5,937 nt of DNA from positions 1-5,937 of the forward strand of contig JANXDJ010000074.1 in the NCBI GenBank assembly GCA_025059545.1, in the 5' to 3' direction. The notes below the pieces were generated by a model. The model was not told the origin of the DNA. It made no database searches and was given only the letters and a program-made list of their open reading frames with translations. A program made the position numbers and the translations under genes. The DNA is from Archaeoglobaceae archaeon. GTDB taxonomy: Archaea; Halobacteriota; Archaeoglobi; Archaeoglobales; Archaeoglobaceae. Below, in pieces: positions 5,800 through 5,937 of this stretch (its first letter is position 1; each line of letters begins with the position of its first letter).

Positions 5800-5937
5800 C
5801 TTACCACCTCGTAAGCTTCCTTCACCGCTTCAAAGCTCTTCTCAGCTCTCTCACCCAATTCACTGTAGATCGCCTCTTCAAGATACTTTAACTCAATTCC
5901 TATAGCTTTAGCAATTGCTCCACTCATTGGTGCGCTG
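5790..5937 (-). CDS. porG: 2-Oxoacid (probably pyruvate):ferredoxin oxidoreductase, gamma subunit (partial, C-terminal end only)
   Basis: Only the last 48 codons and a TAG stop lie in the window; the N-terminus and operon promoter are beyond the right edge. The visible tail (APMSGAIAKAIGIELKYLEE, then KSFEAVKEAYEVVSWT) matches the usual end of gamma subunits: a Gly-Ala-rich turn, a helix, and a charged helix with a KNxxAFxxAYE-like pattern. The gamma subunit forms the third catalytic domain of the complex and is thought to help with CoA handling and assembly. Its last codons carry the ribosome-binding site for delta, and its stop overlaps the delta TTG by 10 nt. The gamma-delta-alpha-beta order is standard for archaeal por operons. 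The call rests mainly on position plus this C-terminal similarity. Confidence 0.8.
   Translation of the reverse strand, partial: SAPMSGAIAKAIGIELKYLEEAIYSELGERAEKSFEAVKEAYEVVSWT
5803..5810 (-). promoter_or_regulatory. Strong ribosome-binding site that sets the delta TTG start
   Basis: On the minus strand this reads GAGGTGGT, complementary to the 3' end of archaeal 16S rRNA. It ends a few nucleotides before the TTG at 5799 and lies inside the gamma coding sequence. This makes the TTG, and not the downstream ATG at 5772, the likely start and points to translational coupling with gamma. Confidence 0.7.

Overview
The window looks like a thermophilic euryarchaeon, possibly a relative of the Archaeoglobales; that placement is an inference from gene content, not a demonstrated match. 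Arginine is mostly AGA/AGG and isoleucine often ATA. TATA-like boxes lie about 25 nt before start codons. GTG and TTG starts occur. A four-subunit archaeal-type 2-oxoacid:ferredoxin oxidoreductase is encoded.

Layout. Positions 1-1028 (minus) hold most of a membrane-embedded M28-family metallopeptidase whose C-terminus lies outside the window. A 96-bp divergent promoter region (1029-1124) separates it from two plus-strand genes. These are a trans-polyprenyl diphosphate synthase (1125-2015) and a TctA-like integral membrane protein (2040-3254). A 20-bp AT-only gap separates the TctA-like gene from a convergent minus-strand gene for a small three-helix membrane protein (3275-3592). From about 3639 to the right edge the minus strand carries an overlapping operon read right to left: gamma (partial), delta, alpha, beta of a pyruvate:ferredoxin oxidoreductase-family enzyme.

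How the genes work together. The por-type operon is one functional unit. Alpha and beta carry the thiamine diphosphate chemistry, delta is a two-cluster ferredoxin subunit, and gamma completes the complex. The gene overlaps (gamma/delta 10 nt, delta/alpha tens of nt, alpha/beta ATGA) imply co-transcription and translational coupling. The prenyl synthase has the small-residue pair expected of a long-chain enzyme, so it may make a quinone side chain. The TctA-like protein has no visible TctB or TctC partner. The M28 peptidase, the TctA-like protein and the small membrane protein have no obvious link to the operon.

The whole window is densely coding with no gene-free stretch over 100 bp. I saw no tRNA, rRNA, CRISPR array, insertion sequence or long repeat. 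I found no clear undescribed multi-gene system. The best second looks are the peptidase with two membrane hairpins threaded through its catalytic domain, and the prenyl synthase with a shortened, degenerate region after its second Asp-rich motif.
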